DNA of 64,000 nucleotides, from NCBI RefSeq assembly GCF_005080685.1, contig NZ_CP039371.1, forward strand, positions 434,001 through 498,000, written 5' to 3'. Shown piece after piece: positions 35,322 to 44,712 of the stretch. Positions within the stretch are counted from its first letter, which is position 1, and every line of letters starts with the position of its first letter. Position numbers and translations under genes: made by a program. This DNA comes from Pseudomonas putida (lineage in GTDB: Bacteria; Pseudomonadota; Gammaproteobacteria; Pseudomonadales; Pseudomonadaceae). The notes beneath the pieces are model-generated. The model ran no database searches. It saw only the letters and a list, made by a program, of their open reading frames with translations, and was not told the origin of the DNA.

Positions 35322-35836
35322 GTCGGCTCCCCGTAGAGCGCCACGTAGCATTGGCGCATGCCCTGGGCGATGTACTGGCGCACACGTGAAACCGACACGC
35401 CCAGGCGCTCGGCGATCTCGGCGTGGCCCATGCCATCCAGGCGGTTGTGCAGGAAGGCCGCGCGGGCCTTGCTGGATAGCTTGCCGAGCAGGCGATCGAT
35501 GGCCTTGAGGTCTTCGAGAATCAGTTGCTGCAGCTCGGGGGATGGGTGTTCGGCCTCGGGCAGGCGCGCCAGCTCTGCAAGGTAGGCTTGCTCCAGGGCG
35601 CTGCGGCGAAAGTGATCGAACAAAAGGCCCTTGGCCACGGCGGCGAGGAAGGCGCGGGGTTCGCGAGGGGCGTCCAGCTGGTCACGGCCGAGCAGGCGCA
35701 CGAAGGTGTCCTGGCTGAGATCTTCGGCACGTTGGCGACAGGCCAAGCTGCGTTGCAGCCAGGCGAGCAGCCAGCCGCGATGGTCGCGGTACAGCGAGCC
35801 GACCAATTCGGCATGTGGGCTGTGGGCTGAAGACAC
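35318..35836 (-). CDS. fiuI: ECF sigma factor, FecI family
   Basis: A 172-residue iron-starvation sigma factor. Region 2 has DLSQDTFVRLLG (about 40-51) and region 4 a helix-turn-helix AEIAERLGVSVSRVRQYIAQG (as two helices, about 135-156). GTG start with AGGGGGA seven bases upstream. It should direct transcription of fiuA when the receptor-FiuR pair signals. The upstream AT-rich stretch around 35860-35890 may hold a Fur site, but the match is poor. Confidence 0.88.
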   Translation of the reverse strand: MSSAHSPHAELVGSLYRDHRGWLLAWLQRSLACRQRAEDLSQDTFVRLLGRDQLDAPREPRAFLAAVAKGLLFDHFRRSALEQAYLAELARLPEAEHPSPELQQLILEDLKAIDRLLGKLSSKARAAFLHNRLDGMGHAEIAERLGVSVSRVRQYIAQGMRQCYVALYGEPT

Positions 35837-35989
35837 GCAGCGTCCCCCTGGAACGAATGCATTAACTAACGATAACTATTCGCGATTGTTGCAGAGGCGG
35901 GGGTGTTGGCGCAATGGACGCTTATCGGGTTGCCACCATGCAATTGCACAGGGGCGGCTTTTCGCGGCGAGTCGGCTGCGTACCGTGTG

Positions 35990-36066
35990 GGAGCGGGCTT
36001 GCCCGCGAACACCGGCGTAGCCGGTGCCATGTACCGCGGTGTCCGCTTCGCGGGCAAGCCCGCTCC
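35990..36066. repeat. REP pair, 20-bp arms
   Basis: GGAGCGGGCTTGCCCGCGAA (35990-36009) and its exact complement (36047-36066), with a smaller hairpin CACCGGC/GCCGGTG in the loop. It occupies most of the 305-bp gap 35837-36141; nothing else is recognised there. Confidence 0.85.
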
Positions 36067-36141
36067 TACAGGATCTTCGTTGCTGCCAGGGTCGGGGTCG
36101 TACCTGTGGGGGAGGGCTGCCTGCGCAGCGGTCGATGGCTT

Positions 36142-36852
36142 TCACAGGCCATGCCCCTGCACCTTGCGTCGCCGCCACCCACGCAAGCGCTGCTCCAACT
36201 GCAACGGGCTGTCGAGCTGCTGGCGGCGCGCCTGGCTGAACAGGATCAAGGCCAGCTCCGCGGTCACCTGGGCATCCGCGCTGGCGTGGTGGCGCTCGTC
36301 GACCCGCAGGCCGAAGCGCGCCACCCAGTCGTCCAGGCTGGCCTCGCGCAACACGGTGTCCGGGTTGAGCATCGGTGCCAGCTCGGCGACATCGAACCAC
36401 GGTTGTTGCAAGCGAAAGCCCAGGCTTTGCTTCAAGGCACGGGCCAGCATGCGTTGATCGAACGCCGCATGAAATGCCAGCACCGGGCTGTCACCGATGA
36501 AGTCGAGCAGGTCGAGCAGCGCTTCGGCCGGGTCGCAGCCGGCGGCCAGGGCACTCGGCCCGAGGCCGTGGATCAGCGTGCTGGCATTGGCCTTCTGGCT
36601 TGGCCGGTGCAAGGTCCGCTCGAACTGCTGGGCGAAGTCGATGGCGCCATCGGCGATGGCCACCGCGCCGATCGACAGCACCTGGTCGCGGTGCGGGTTG
36701 AGGCCGCTGGTTTCCAGGTCGAGCACCACCCAGCGCTGTTCGCGCAGCGAACACACGCCCAGCGGCTTCGGCCTGGGCAATCGCTCCAGGCGCTGGCGCA
36801 GTGGCTCGCCCAGGGGCGGCGCGCTGGGACGTAGCCAGGCGAACAGGTTCAT
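36142..36852 (-). CDS. DEDDh 3'-5' exonuclease (DnaQ-like)
   Basis: A 236-residue exonuclease related to the DNA polymerase III epsilon subunit. ExoI motif VLDLETSGLN (about 42-51), ExoII in FHAAFDQRML (about 126-135) and ExoIII HHASADAQ with the DEDDh His (about 187-194) are intact. No clamp-binding or polymerase part is seen, so it is a stand-alone nuclease, possibly proofreading or RNA/DNA end trimming. Its ATG overlaps the stop of the CBS-domain gene by 4 bp; the pairing is conserved in Pseudomonas. Confidence 0.85.
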   Translation of the reverse strand: MNLFAWLRPSAPPLGEPLRQRLERLPRPKPLGVCSLREQRWVVLDLETSGLNPHRDQVLSIGAVAIADGAIDFAQQFERTLHRPSQKANASTLIHGLGPSALAAGCDPAEALLDLLDFIGDSPVLAFHAAFDQRMLARALKQSLGFRLQQPWFDVAELAPMLNPDTVLREASLDDWVARFGLRVDERHHASADAQVTAELALILFSQARRQQLDSPLQLEQRLRGWRRRKVQGHGL

Positions 36853-38786
36853 AGCTGGTACCGCAACGCCAGGTTGCTTTGCAGGCGTTGAGCCTGGCGC
36901 AGCGCTTCACGCAGGATGCGCCGATCCAGATGGTTGAGGCTGTCCGGGTCGAGGCGGTTGGAATAGGGCAGGTTGTCACGCGTCTGACGCTGGTGTTGCT
37001 GCATGCGCGTCTGCTGGATGAAGTGGTAGGCCTCTTCATAGGCCGCCCCATCGAGGGCGTCGATCACCCCCTTGGCGACCAGCTGGCGCAGGCGCTCGAG
37101 GGTATTGCAGGCGCCGATACCGTGGGCCAGGGCCAACAGCCTGGCGCCATCGACGAAGGGCGTCAGGCCCTGCACCTTGAGGTCGAGGGTAGCGGCCTTG
37201 TCATTGCCCTGGCGGGTCAGCACGAAGTCGCGCAGGCGCCCCACCGGCGGGCGTTGGCGCAGCGCGTTGTCGGCCATCATGCGCTGGAACAAGCGGTTGT
37301 CGGCAATTTGCTGCAACAGCCCCTGGCGCAGTTGTTCGCAGCCCTGTTCGTCACCCCAGACCACGCGCAGGTCGAAGTAGATGGTCGAACCGAGCAGGTT
37401 TTCCGGGCTGGCCTCGCGGACGAAACCGGCGAACCGCCGCGCCCATTCGGCTCGCGACAGGCACAGCTCGGGGTTGCCGGCCATGACGTTGCCTTTGCAC
37501 AAGGTGAAGCCGCACTGCGCCAGGCATTGGTTGATGTACTGCGCCAGCGGTAGCAGGCGGGCGCGAATGGCTTCGGCCTGCTGGCTGTCCTGGGCCTCGA
37601 AGAGTATGCCGTTGTCCTGGTCGGTGTGCAGGGTCTGCTCGCGGCGTCCCTCGCTGCCGAAGCACAACCAGGTGAACGGCACGCCTGGGTCGCCGCGCTC
37701 GGCCAGGGCCAGCTCGATCACCCGGCAGACCGTGTGGTCGTTGAGCAGGGTGATGATCTGGGTGATCTGCGTGGAGGAAGCGCCATGGGCGAGCATGCGT
37801 TCGACCAATTGGCCGATCTCGCCGCGCAGCGATACCAGCGTCTCCAGGCGTGGCGCATGGCGGATGGTGCGGGCCAGGTGCACCAGGTCGACCCGTTGCA
37901 GCGAAAACAGGTCGCGTTCGGACACCACGCCGCACAGGCGCTGGTTTTCCACCAGGCATACGTGTGCGATGTGCCGCTCGGTCATCGCCATGGCGGCATC
38001 GAAAGCGCTCGCCTGGGGGCTCAGGTAGAACGGCTTGGCGGTCATGTGGCGGTCGATGGGCGCGCCCAGCTCGGCATCCGCCGACGCCACCACCTGGCGC
38101 AGGTCGCGCAGGGTGAAGATCCCCAACGGATAGCGCTGCGGATCGACCACCACGATGCTGCCGACCTGTTGCTCGTGCATCAGCCGCACCGCTTCGCGCA
38201 GCGGCGTATCCGGGTTGCAGACCACTGGATGACGCATGGCCAGCTCGCCCAGCGGGGTGTTCAGCGAGTATTGCGTGCCGAGCGTTTCGGCGGCGCGCTG
38301 GCGCACCTGCTGGTTGACCTGGTCGAGCAGGCTGCTGACCCCGCGCAGGGCGAAGTCGCGAAACGCCTCCGACAACGAGAATACGTGGATGAACGCGGTC
38401 TTGTTCAACTGCAGGCAGAACGTGTCTTCGCCGGCCAGGTGCTCGGTGCGGGTGGCGCGCTCGCCCAGCAGCGCAGCCAGCGGGAAGCATTCGCCGCTGG
38501 CAATCTCGAAGGTGGTTTCCACCCCTGGCTTGACCAGGTGCTGGCGCTCGCCCACGACCCGGCCCTGCTTGACGATGTAGAAGTGCTCCACCGGCCCGTC
38601 GGCGGGCTTGATGATGCTTTCGCCGCTGGCATAGAAGCGCAGCTGGCACTGTTCCACCAGGTAGGCCAGGTGGTTGTGCTCCATCTGGTTGAACGGTGGA
38701 AAGCGTTGCAGGAACTGCAGGGTGCCCTGGATGTTCTGCAGTACCGCCGTCCTGCCCGCCTGGCTGTAGGCGTCCTTTTTGCTCAT
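36849..38786 (-). CDS. cNMP-binding/CBS/DUF294 nucleotidyltransferase-like signalling protein
   Basis: A 645-residue cytosolic protein. Order: cyclic-nucleotide-binding fold (about 25-140), CBS pair (about 175-300, e.g. IVVVDPQRYPLGIFTLRDL), DUF294 nucleotidyltransferase domain with GSEGRREQTLHTDQDNG (about 378-394), and the C-terminal substrate-binding domain (about 480-640). The GSxxRxExxxxxDxD motif resembles GlnD uridylyltransferase, so a nucleotidyl transfer reaction is predicted; the target is unknown. In Pseudomonas this family is often annotated as signal-transduction protein. It is co-transcribed with the exonuclease. The promoter contains the AT palindrome at 38813-38832. Confidence 0.83.
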   Translation of the reverse strand: MSKKDAYSQAGRTAVLQNIQGTLQFLQRFPPFNQMEHNHLAYLVEQCQLRFYASGESIIKPADGPVEHFYIVKQGRVVGERQHLVKPGVETTFEIASGECFPLAALLGERATRTEHLAGEDTFCLQLNKTAFIHVFSLSEAFRDFALRGVSSLLDQVNQQVRQRAAETLGTQYSLNTPLGELAMRHPVVCNPDTPLREAVRLMHEQQVGSIVVVDPQRYPLGIFTLRDLRQVVASADAELGAPIDRHMTAKPFYLSPQASAFDAAMAMTERHIAHVCLVENQRLCGVVSERDLFSLQRVDLVHLARTIRHAPRLETLVSLRGEIGQLVERMLAHGASSTQITQIITLLNDHTVCRVIELALAERGDPGVPFTWLCFGSEGRREQTLHTDQDNGILFEAQDSQQAEAIRARLLPLAQYINQCLAQCGFTLCKGNVMAGNPELCLSRAEWARRFAGFVREASPENLLGSTIYFDLRVVWGDEQGCEQLRQGLLQQIADNRLFQRMMADNALRQRPPVGRLRDFVLTRQGNDKAATLDLKVQGLTPFVDGARLLALAHGIGACNTLERLRQLVAKGVIDALDGAAYEEAYHFIQQTRMQQHQRQTRDNLPYSNRLDPDSLNHLDRRILREALRQAQRLQSNLALRYQL

Positions 38787-38812
38787 GAAACCGACCGTAT
38801 CGCTACGCCGAA

Positions 38813-38832
38813 CTATATATATCTATATATAG
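38813..38832. promoter_or_regulatory. AT-only 9-bp inverted repeat upstream of the CBS gene
   Basis: CTATATATA-TC-TATATATAG, a perfect 9-bp inverted repeat with a 2-bp spacer, 27 bp before the CBS gene start in an otherwise GC-rich context. It could be an operator or include the -10 region. Confidence 0.4.
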
Positions 38833-38999
38833 GTGCGGCCTTGTTGTTTTCGACCTCCATGGTCGGTCCGCCGCCCACTGGTGCCCATTGGACGTAAGTC
38901 TATGAATGGCGCTGTCAAAGACCCGACGAAAGGCGAACAGGGTTAGCCGGGTTTTGTGGTCCTACCCATGAGCGAGTTCTTTTTTTGACGAGACGATCC

Positions 39000-39443
39000 A
39001 TGGTTGAGCATGACGACATCCTGAGTGACGCTGAACGCGAGGCACTGGCCGGGGTAAGCGCGCCCGTCTCGCCCAGGCCGGTGGTGCTGGTGGTGGACGA
39101 CAATCCGGTGAATGCCGAAGCGCTTAGCCTCTACCTGAAAAGCCGGGGCATCGACTGCATGACCGCCGATGGCGCGCAGGAGGCAATGTTCAAGTTGCAC
39201 TACGAGCCGCGCATCGCGCTGATGATCACCGATCTGCGCATGGCGCCCAGTGATGGCCTGGAGCTGATCCGGCAGATTCGCGAGTCGGAACGGGCGGCGT
39301 TGTCGATCATCGTGGTGTCGGGCGACACCGATGTGAGCGAGGCGGTGGATGTGATGCACCTGGGCGTGGTGGATTTTCTGCTCAAGCCGGTGGATCTGGG
39401 GAAATTGCTGGGGCTGGTGAAGAAGGAATTGAGGCTGGAGTGA
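39000..39443 (+). CDS. Receiver-only response regulator
   Basis: A 147-residue protein with a CheY-like receiver at about 24-145: acidic pocket VVDDNP (about 31), phospho-acceptor Asp in MITDLRMAP (about 79), Ser in VVSGDTD (about 107) and Lys in FLLKPVD (about 128). No output domain; the first 22 residues are an extra charged extension. The partner kinase is not adjacent, so it may act by protein contact. ATG at 39000 preferred over a TTG five codons earlier. Divergent from the CBS gene across 213 bp. Confidence 0.85.
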   Translation: MVEHDDILSDAEREALAGVSAPVSPRPVVLVVDDNPVNAEALSLYLKSRGIDCMTADGAQEAMFKLHYEPRIALMITDLRMAPSDGLELIRQIRESERAALSIIVVSGDTDVSEAVDVMHLGVVDFLLKPVDLGKLLGLVKKELRLE

Positions 39444-39467
39444 TCCACAACGGGGGCTGCCTTGCAG

Positions 39468-39544
39468 CCCAATCGCGACACAAGGCCGCTCCCCCAACAA
39501 ACCCTGCGGTGTGATGGTGGGAGCGGCCTTGTGTCGCGATTGGG
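39468..39544. repeat. REP pair, 26-bp inverted repeat
   Basis: Arms 39468-39493 and 39519-39544 are perfect complements (CGCGACACAAGGCCGC class), between the convergent receiver gene and glcB. It may serve as a shared transcription end. Confidence 0.85.
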
Positions 39545-39575
39545 CCGCAAAGCGGCCCCTTGTCGTAGAGGTGAC

Positions 39576-41753
39576 TTACAACCCGTTACGCGCCTTGAAC
39601 TCGCGGCGACGGCGGTGCAGCACCGGCTCGGTGTAGCCGTTGGGCTGCTTGGCGCCTTCGAGCACCAGCTCGACCGCTGCCTGGAACGCGACGTTGTCGT
39701 CGAAGTTCGGCGCCATCGGGCGATACAGGGCGTCGCCGGCGTTCTGCTTGTCGACCACCGCGGCCATGCGCTTGAGGCTTTCCAGCACCTGCTCCTGGCT
39801 GATCACGCCATGGCGCAGCCAGTTGGCCAGCAACTGCGCCGAGATGCGCAGGGTGGCGCGGTCTTCCATCAGGCCGACATCATTGATGTCCGGCACCTTC
39901 GAGCAACCCACGCCCTGGTCGATCCAACGCACCACGTAGCCGAGAATGCCTTGGGCGTTGTTATCCACCTCGTTACGAATCTCGTCGGCGGACCAGTTGG
40001 TGTCGGCCGCCAGCGGGATGGCCAGGATGTCGTCGACCGACGCCGGGGTACGGCCGGCCAGCTCGCGCTGGCGCGCCTGCACGTCGACCTTGTGATAGTG
40101 CAGGGCGTGCAGGGTGGCAGCGGTCGGCGACGGTACCCAGGCGGTGTTGGCACCGGCCAGCGGGTGAGCGATCTTCTGCTCGAGCATGGCCGCCATCAGG
40201 TCGGGCATCGCCCACATGCCCTTGCCGATCTGGGCGCGGCCTTGCAGGCCGGTGGCCAGGCCGATATCGACGTTGTTGTTCTCGTAGGCGCCGATCCACT
40301 TCTCGTTCTTCATGGCGCCTTTGCGCACCACGGCGCCGGCTTCCATCGAGGTGTGGATTTCGTCACCGGTGCGGTCGAGGAAGCCGGTGTTGATGAACGC
40401 CACGCGCTCGGCGGCGGCCTTGATGCAGGCCTTGAGGTTGACCGTGGTGCGGCGCTCCTCGTCCATGATGCCGACCTTCACGGTGTTGCGCGGCAAGCCC
40501 AGCAGGTCTTCGACGCGGCTGAAGATCTCGGCGGCGAACGCCACTTCCTCGGGGCCGTGCATCTTCGGCTTGACGATGTACACGCTGCCGTTACGGGTGT
40601 TCTTGCGCGTGGTGTTGCCGTTGAGGTTGTGCACCGCGATCAGGTTGGTGAACAGGCCGTCCTGGATGCCTTCGGGGATTTCGTTGCCCTGGGCGTCGAG
40701 GATCGCCGGGTTGGTCATCAGGTGGCCGACGTTGCGCACGAACAGCAGCGAACGGCCATGCAAGGTGACACTGCCGCCATTGGGCGCGGCGTACTCGCGG
40801 TCAGGGTTCATGGTGCGGGTGAAGGTCTTGCCGCCCTTGCTCACTTGCTCGGCCAGGTCGCCTTTCATCAGGCCCAGCCAGTTGCGGTAGACGATGACCT
40901 TATCATCGGCGTCGACGGCGGCGACCGAGTCTTCGCAGTCCATGATGGTGGTCAGGGCCGACTCCATCAGGATGTCCTTCACGCCGGCGGCATCGGTGCT
41001 GCCTACCGGGGTGCTGGCATCGACCTGGATCTCGAAGTGCAGGCCATTGTGCTTGAGCAGCACGGCGGTCGGCGCGGCGGCATCGCCGTGGAAGCCGATC
41101 AATTGCGCGTCGTCACGCAGGCCGGTGTTGCTACCGCCCTTGAGGGCGACGACCAGCTTGCCCGCCTCGATGCGGTATCCGGTGGAGTCGACATGCGAGC
41201 CTGCGGCCAGTGGCGCGGCTTCGTCGAGGAAGGCGCGGGCGAAGGCGATGACCTTGTCGCCGCGGACCTTGTTGTAGCCCTGGCCGCGCTCGGCGCCGCC
41301 GGCGTCGCTGATGGCGTCGGTGCCGTACAGGGCGTCGTAGAGCGAGCCCCAGCGGGCGTTGGCGGCATTCAGGGCGAAGCGGGCATTCATCACCGGCACT
41401 ACCAGCTGTGGGCCGGCCATGAGGGCGATTTCTTCATCCACGTTCTGCGTGGTGGCCTGGAAATCGTCGGCTTGTGGCAGCAGATAGCCGATTTCCTGGA
41501 GGAAGCTCTTGTAGGCCGAGGCGTCGTGGGCCTGGCCTTGGCGCGCCTGGTGCCAGGCGTCGATCTTGGCTTGCAGCTCGTCGCGCTTGGCGAGCAGGGC
41601 TTTGTTCTTTGGAGCGAGGTCGTTGATGATCTTCTCTGCACCGGCCCAGAACTGCTCGGCGACGATGCCGGTCCCCGGAATGGCTTCGTCGTTGACGAAG
41701 TCGTACAGGACCTTGGCGACCTGAAGGCCACCGACTTGAACGTATCCAGTCAT
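39576..41753 (-). CDS. glcB: Malate synthase G
   Basis: A 725-residue monomeric malate synthase (glyoxylate + acetyl-CoA to malate), completing the glyoxylate shunt. Family landmarks: [17 protein letters not shown] (about 270-286), [21 protein letters not shown] split across about 445-465, and a full-length C-terminus. The ATG giving MTGYVQVGG is chosen because GAGTGAGG lies seven bases upstream; a start four codons earlier is weaker. It is monocistronic and divergent from the ACT-domain gene over 345 bp holding an RccR-type long operator. Confidence 0.95.
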   Translation of the reverse strand: MTGYVQVGGLQVAKVLYDFVNDEAIPGTGIVAEQFWAGAEKIINDLAPKNKALLAKRDELQAKIDAWHQARQGQAHDASAYKSFLQEIGYLLPQADDFQATTQNVDEEIALMAGPQLVVPVMNARFALNAANARWGSLYDALYGTDAISDAGGAERGQGYNKVRGDKVIAFARAFLDEAAPLAAGSHVDSTGYRIEAGKLVVALKGGSNTGLRDDAQLIGFHGDAAAPTAVLLKHNGLHFEIQVDASTPVGSTDAAGVKDILMESALTTIMDCEDSVAAVDADDKVIVYRNWLGLMKGDLAEQVSKGGKTFTRTMNPDREYAAPNGGSVTLHGRSLLFVRNVGHLMTNPAILDAQGNEIPEGIQDGLFTNLIAVHNLNGNTTRKNTRNGSVYIVKPKMHGPEEVAFAAEIFSRVEDLLGLPRNTVKVGIMDEERRTTVNLKACIKAAAERVAFINTGFLDRTGDEIHTSMEAGAVVRKGAMKNEKWIGAYENNNVDIGLATGLQGRAQIGKGMWAMPDLMAAMLEQKIAHPLAGANTAWVPSPTAATLHALHYHKVDVQARQRELAGRTPASVDDILAIPLAADTNWSADEIRNEVDNNAQGILGYVVRWIDQGVGCSKVPDINDVGLMEDRATLRISAQLLANWLRHGVISQEQVLESLKRMAAVVDKQNAGDALYRPMAPNFDDNVAFQAAVELVLEGAKQPNGYTEPVLHRRRREFKARNGL

Positions 41754-41832
41754 TGCTTGCCTCACTCTGCTCAGCTATTCGCTCTACTTGTATTAAGCCT
41801 GTAGCGCTTCTCTTTAACATCGAACGACGTTT

Positions 41833-41858
41833 TGTAGTCCACGCCGCCGCATACTACA
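41833..41858 (-). promoter_or_regulatory. Long-spaced RccR-type operator upstream of glcB
   Basis: TGTAGT (41833-41838) and ACTACA (41853-41858) are inverted half-sites with 14 bp between them; the same half-sites have 3-bp spacing at aceE. RccR of P. fluorescens is reported to use a long-linker (28-bp) site at glyoxylate-shunt genes; here the span is 26 bp, or 28 with one flanking base each side. It is about 80-105 bp before the glcB start. Confidence 0.7.
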
Positions 41859-41900
41859 TGAAGCGGCAGGCAGGGGAATACCAGACCAAAAGCGTCGTTG

Positions 41901-41918
41901 TGCGACCGTTTGGTCGCG
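41901..41918. promoter_or_regulatory. Palindrome upstream of glcB, shared with aceE
   Basis: TGCGACCGTTTGGTCGCG contains GCGACC-GTTT-GGTCGC. Compared with the aceE element (17291-17307) it differs by one inserted C and the last base, and both lie on the distal side of the RccR-type sites. The rest of the 345-bp gap (41919-42098) shows nothing recognisable apart from the next gene's ribosome site. Confidence 0.5.
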
Positions 41919-42098
41919 TTGGGTCACGCTGGGAGTGGGTATGTTCGCAAAAAACGTGTGGATTGTTCCAGATAAATCTTGAAACAGTACACGATTAGTC
42001 AAGCGGACTGTCCTGCGGCAGGTTGCCGCGCCTTGCCTATACTGAACCGATCCCCCGGATTCCGTCGCCTCGCGCGGCCCGACACAGAGGAAGGGCTT

Positions 42099-42617
42099 GT
42101 GGATCATCTTGTATTGACCGTGATCGCCCCCGACAAGGCCGGGCAGGTCGAACGCATCGCCCAGTGCATCGCCGACCACAGTGGCAACTGGTTGGAGAGC
42201 CGCATGTCGCGCATGGCCGGGCAGTTCGCCGGCATCCTGCGGGTGGCGGTGCCGGCGGAAAACTACGACGAGCTGGTCGAGTCGCTGCAGGCGCTTGGCA
42301 AATACGACATCCGCGTTCTGATCGCCGAAAGCGGCATCGAGCCCTCCTGCACCTGGAAGCCGATTGCCATGGAGTTGGTGGGTAACGACCGGCCAGGCAT
42401 CGTGCGCGACATCACCCGACTGCTGGCCGACCAGGGCGTGAACCTGGAGCGATTCACCACCGAGGTGCGCCCGGCACCGATGAGCAGCGAGCCGTTGTTC
42501 CATGCCGATGCGCTGCTGGCGCTACCGCTGACCCTGTCGCTGGAGGACCTGCAGCAAAAGCTCGAAGGCCTGGCCGATGACCTGATGGTGGAGTTGACGC
42601 TGCGGCCTGAGGATTGA
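42099..42617 (+). CDS. Tandem ACT-domain protein, GcvR-like
   Basis: A 172-residue protein with two ACT domains (about 3-75, starting LVLTVIAPDKAGQVERIA, and about 88-165, starting MELVGNDRPGIVRDITRLL). This is the architecture of the glycine cleavage repressor GcvR, which in E. coli antagonises GcvA by protein contact. The GTG at 42099 is selected because AGAGGAA lies eight bases upstream and the first ACT strand begins immediately. The actual partner in Pseudomonas is not known from sequence. Confidence 0.8.
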   Translation: MDHLVLTVIAPDKAGQVERIAQCIADHSGNWLESRMSRMAGQFAGILRVAVPAENYDELVESLQALGKYDIRVLIAESGIEPSCTWKPIAMELVGNDRPGIVRDITRLLADQGVNLERFTTEVRPAPMSSEPLFHADALLALPLTLSLEDLQQKLEGLADDLMVELTLRPED

Positions 42618-42669
42618 TCCACAAAGCGCGGGGACGAGGGTGTGGATAACCTTTGGAGATGTTTCTGCA

Positions 42670-42710
42670 GGCCACGAAGCGCGTGGCCTACAGAGGTTTG
42701 ATCGTTTTTT
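42670..42710. terminator. Possible terminator between GcvR-like gene and rarD
   Basis: GGCCACG (42670-42676) pairs with CGTGGCC (42682-42688); a T6 run occurs at 42705-42710, too far for a canonical terminator. A small dyad TGATC/GATCA (42699-42715) overlaps the rarD stop. Confidence 0.35.
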
Positions 42711-42712
42711 GA

Positions 42713-43600
42713 TCAGGCGCGTTTGCGCAGGTTCGACCACGCGTCCACGCTATAGATCGCCAGGCCCGCCCAGATGCATACGAAGGCCACCAGGCTGCTG
42801 GACGACAGGTGCTCGTCGAACAACAGTACCGCCTGCAGCAGGACCAGAGTCGGTGCCAGGTACTGCAGGAAGCCCAGCGTGGTGTACGGCAAATGTCGGG
42901 CGGCGGCGTTGAAGCACACCAGCGGCACCAGCGTGACCGGACCTGCGGCCATCAGCCAGAGCGCTTCGCTGCTGGTGTAGAAGGCGCCCTGGGCGCTCAT
43001 CGCGCCAGGGTTGAGCAGCAGCCAGCCGAGGGCCAGCGGCACCAGCATCCAGGTTTCCACCACCAGCCCAGGCAGGGCGGCGACGGGCGCCTGCTTGCGA
43101 ATCAGACCATAGAAACCGAAGCTCAGCGCCAGCACCAGCGAAACCCACGGCAGGCTGCCTGCCTGCCACACCTGCTGCGCCACGCCCAGGGCCGCCAGGA
43201 TCACCGCCAACCACTGCAGGCGGCGCAGGCGTTCGCCGAGCAGCAGCATGCCCAGCAGCACGTTGACCAGCGGGTTGATGTAGTAGCCGAGGCTGGCTTC
43301 GAGCATGCGATCGTTGTTCACCGCCCACACGTAGGTCAGCCAGTTGCCGGCGATCAGCGTGCCGCTGAGTGCCAGGATCGCCAGGCGGCGGGGGTTCTCG
43401 CGCAGCTCGCGCCACCAGCCGGGGTGTTTCCACACCAGCAGCAGGAGCGAGCCGAACAGTGCCGACCAGAGCACCCGGTGAACGATGATTTCCACCGCCG
43501 GGACGCTCTGGATCGCTTTGAAGTACAGGGGAAACAGCCCCCAGATGATATAGGCGCCGAGGCCCAGGAGGTACCCGCGACGCGGGTTTGCAGCTTGCAT
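42713..43600 (-). CDS. rarD: RarD, EamA-family permease
   Basis: A 295-residue inner-membrane protein with about 10 TM segments (two EamA repeats). The N-terminus GYLLGLGAYIIWGLFPLYFK and FNAAARHLPYTTLGFLQYLAP are characteristic of RarD, the so-called chloramphenicol-sensitive protein. The transported substrate is not established. ATG at 43600. It lies downstream of srkA on the same strand (64 bp gap). Confidence 0.9.
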   Translation of the reverse strand: MQAANPRRGYLLGLGAYIIWGLFPLYFKAIQSVPAVEIIVHRVLWSALFGSLLLLVWKHPGWWRELRENPRRLAILALSGTLIAGNWLTYVWAVNNDRMLEASLGYYINPLVNVLLGMLLLGERLRRLQWLAVILAALGVAQQVWQAGSLPWVSLVLALSFGFYGLIRKQAPVAALPGLVVETWMLVPLALGWLLLNPGAMSAQGAFYTSSEALWLMAAGPVTLVPLVCFNAAARHLPYTTLGFLQYLAPTLVLLQAVLLFDEHLSSSSLVAFVCIWAGLAIYSVDAWSNLRKRA

Positions 43601-43664
43601 GCAGAATCCTTGCTTGATAGCCGAGGTGGAGCGACAGCTATTGTAGACAGACGGGTGTAGCGAT

Positions 43665-44639
43665 CTAGAACAATTTCAGCGGTGCTTCGTCGAGCGCGGC
43701 CATCTGCTCGCGCAGGGCGAGGATCTGGTCGCCCCAGTAGCGCGGCTGGCCAAACCAGGGGAAGCTCGGCGGGAATGCCGGGTCGTCCCAGCGCCGCGCC
43801 AACCAGGCGCTGTAGTGCAACTGGCGCAGGGCTCGCAGCGGTTCGATCAAGGCCAGTTCGCGTGGGTCGAAGTCATGGAATTCGTTGTAGCCATCGATCA
43901 GCTCGGCCAGTTGCCCGAGGCGTTCCTCGCGGCTGCCGGCGAGCATCATCCACAGGTCTTGTACGGCAGGGCCCATGCGGCAGTCGTCCAGGTCGACGAC
44001 GTGGTACACCTCGTCGCGGTGCATCAGGTTGCCTGGATGCAGGTCGCCGTGCAGGCGGATCAGTTGGTGCGGGGTGCGGGCATAGACGTCCTCGACCCGC
44101 TTGAGCAGGTCACGCGCCACGGACTCGAACGCAGGGAGCAGGTCCTTGGGTACGAAGCCGCCGTCGAGCAAGGTGTTCAGCGATGCGTGGCCAAAGTTGT
44201 CCACAGCCAGCGCCTCGCGATGTTCGAACGGGCGCGTTGCGGCAACGGCATGCAGGCGGCCGAGCAATTGGCCGAGGCGGTAGAGCTGGTCGAGGTTGCC
44301 GGGCTCGGGCGCATGGCCGCCGCGGCGGGGAAACAGGGTGAAGCGAAAACCCTGGTGCTCGAACAGGGTCTGGCCCTCGTGCTGCAGCGGCGCGACCACC
44401 GGAACTTCATGGGTGGCGAGTTCGGCGGTGAAGCTGTGCTCCTCGAGGATCGCGGCATCGCTCCAGCGGCCGGGGCGATAGAACTTGGCGACCAGCGGCT
44501 GTGCCTCCTCGATGCCCACCTGGTAGACGCGGTTTTCGTAGCTGTTCAAGGCCAGGACCCGGGCGTCGCTGAGAAAGCCGATGCTTTCCACGGCGTCCAG
44601 GACCAGGTCGGGGGTGAGGGTGTCGAAGGGGTGGGACAT
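43665..44639 (-). CDS. srkA: Stress response kinase SrkA (YihE)
   Basis: A 324-residue eukaryotic-like Ser/Thr kinase of the YihE/RdoA family. VAKFYRPGRW (Lys about 63), catalytic loop LHGDLHPGNLMH (about 201-212) and metal site HVVDLDDCRMGP (about 218-229) are intact. In E. coli it protects against stress-linked cell death. The ATG at 44639 (MSHPFDTLTPD) has GGAG six bases upstream and matches the family N-terminus; a start 12 codons earlier is not supported. Confidence 0.9.
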   Translation of the reverse strand: MSHPFDTLTPDLVLDAVESIGFLSDARVLALNSYENRVYQVGIEEAQPLVAKFYRPGRWSDAAILEEHSFTAELATHEVPVVAPLQHEGQTLFEHQGFRFTLFPRRGGHAPEPGNLDQLYRLGQLLGRLHAVAATRPFEHREALAVDNFGHASLNTLLDGGFVPKDLLPAFESVARDLLKRVEDVYARTPHQLIRLHGDLHPGNLMHRDEVYHVVDLDDCRMGPAVQDLWMMLAGSREERLGQLAELIDGYNEFHDFDPRELALIEPLRALRQLHYSAWLARRWDDPAFPPSFPWFGQPRYWGDQILALREQMAALDEAPLKLF

Positions 44640-44712
44640 GATGGCTCCGAAGGGGCGGGCGGCTTCGGGGGCCATGGTAGCGCATTCCAGGGGGCGGGCC
44701 TTGGTGGCTGTG

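Noticed and set aside
35860..35890. Possible Fur box upstream of the ECF sigma gene
   Set aside because: AT-rich but matches the 7-1-7 Fur consensus poorly; the site upstream of fiuA is much better, so this one was not listed.
42641..42649. Perfect DnaA box TGTGGATAA near rarD
   Set aside because: Single isolated box with no cluster, AT-rich unwinding region or dnaA/dnaN nearby; chance or at most a titration site.
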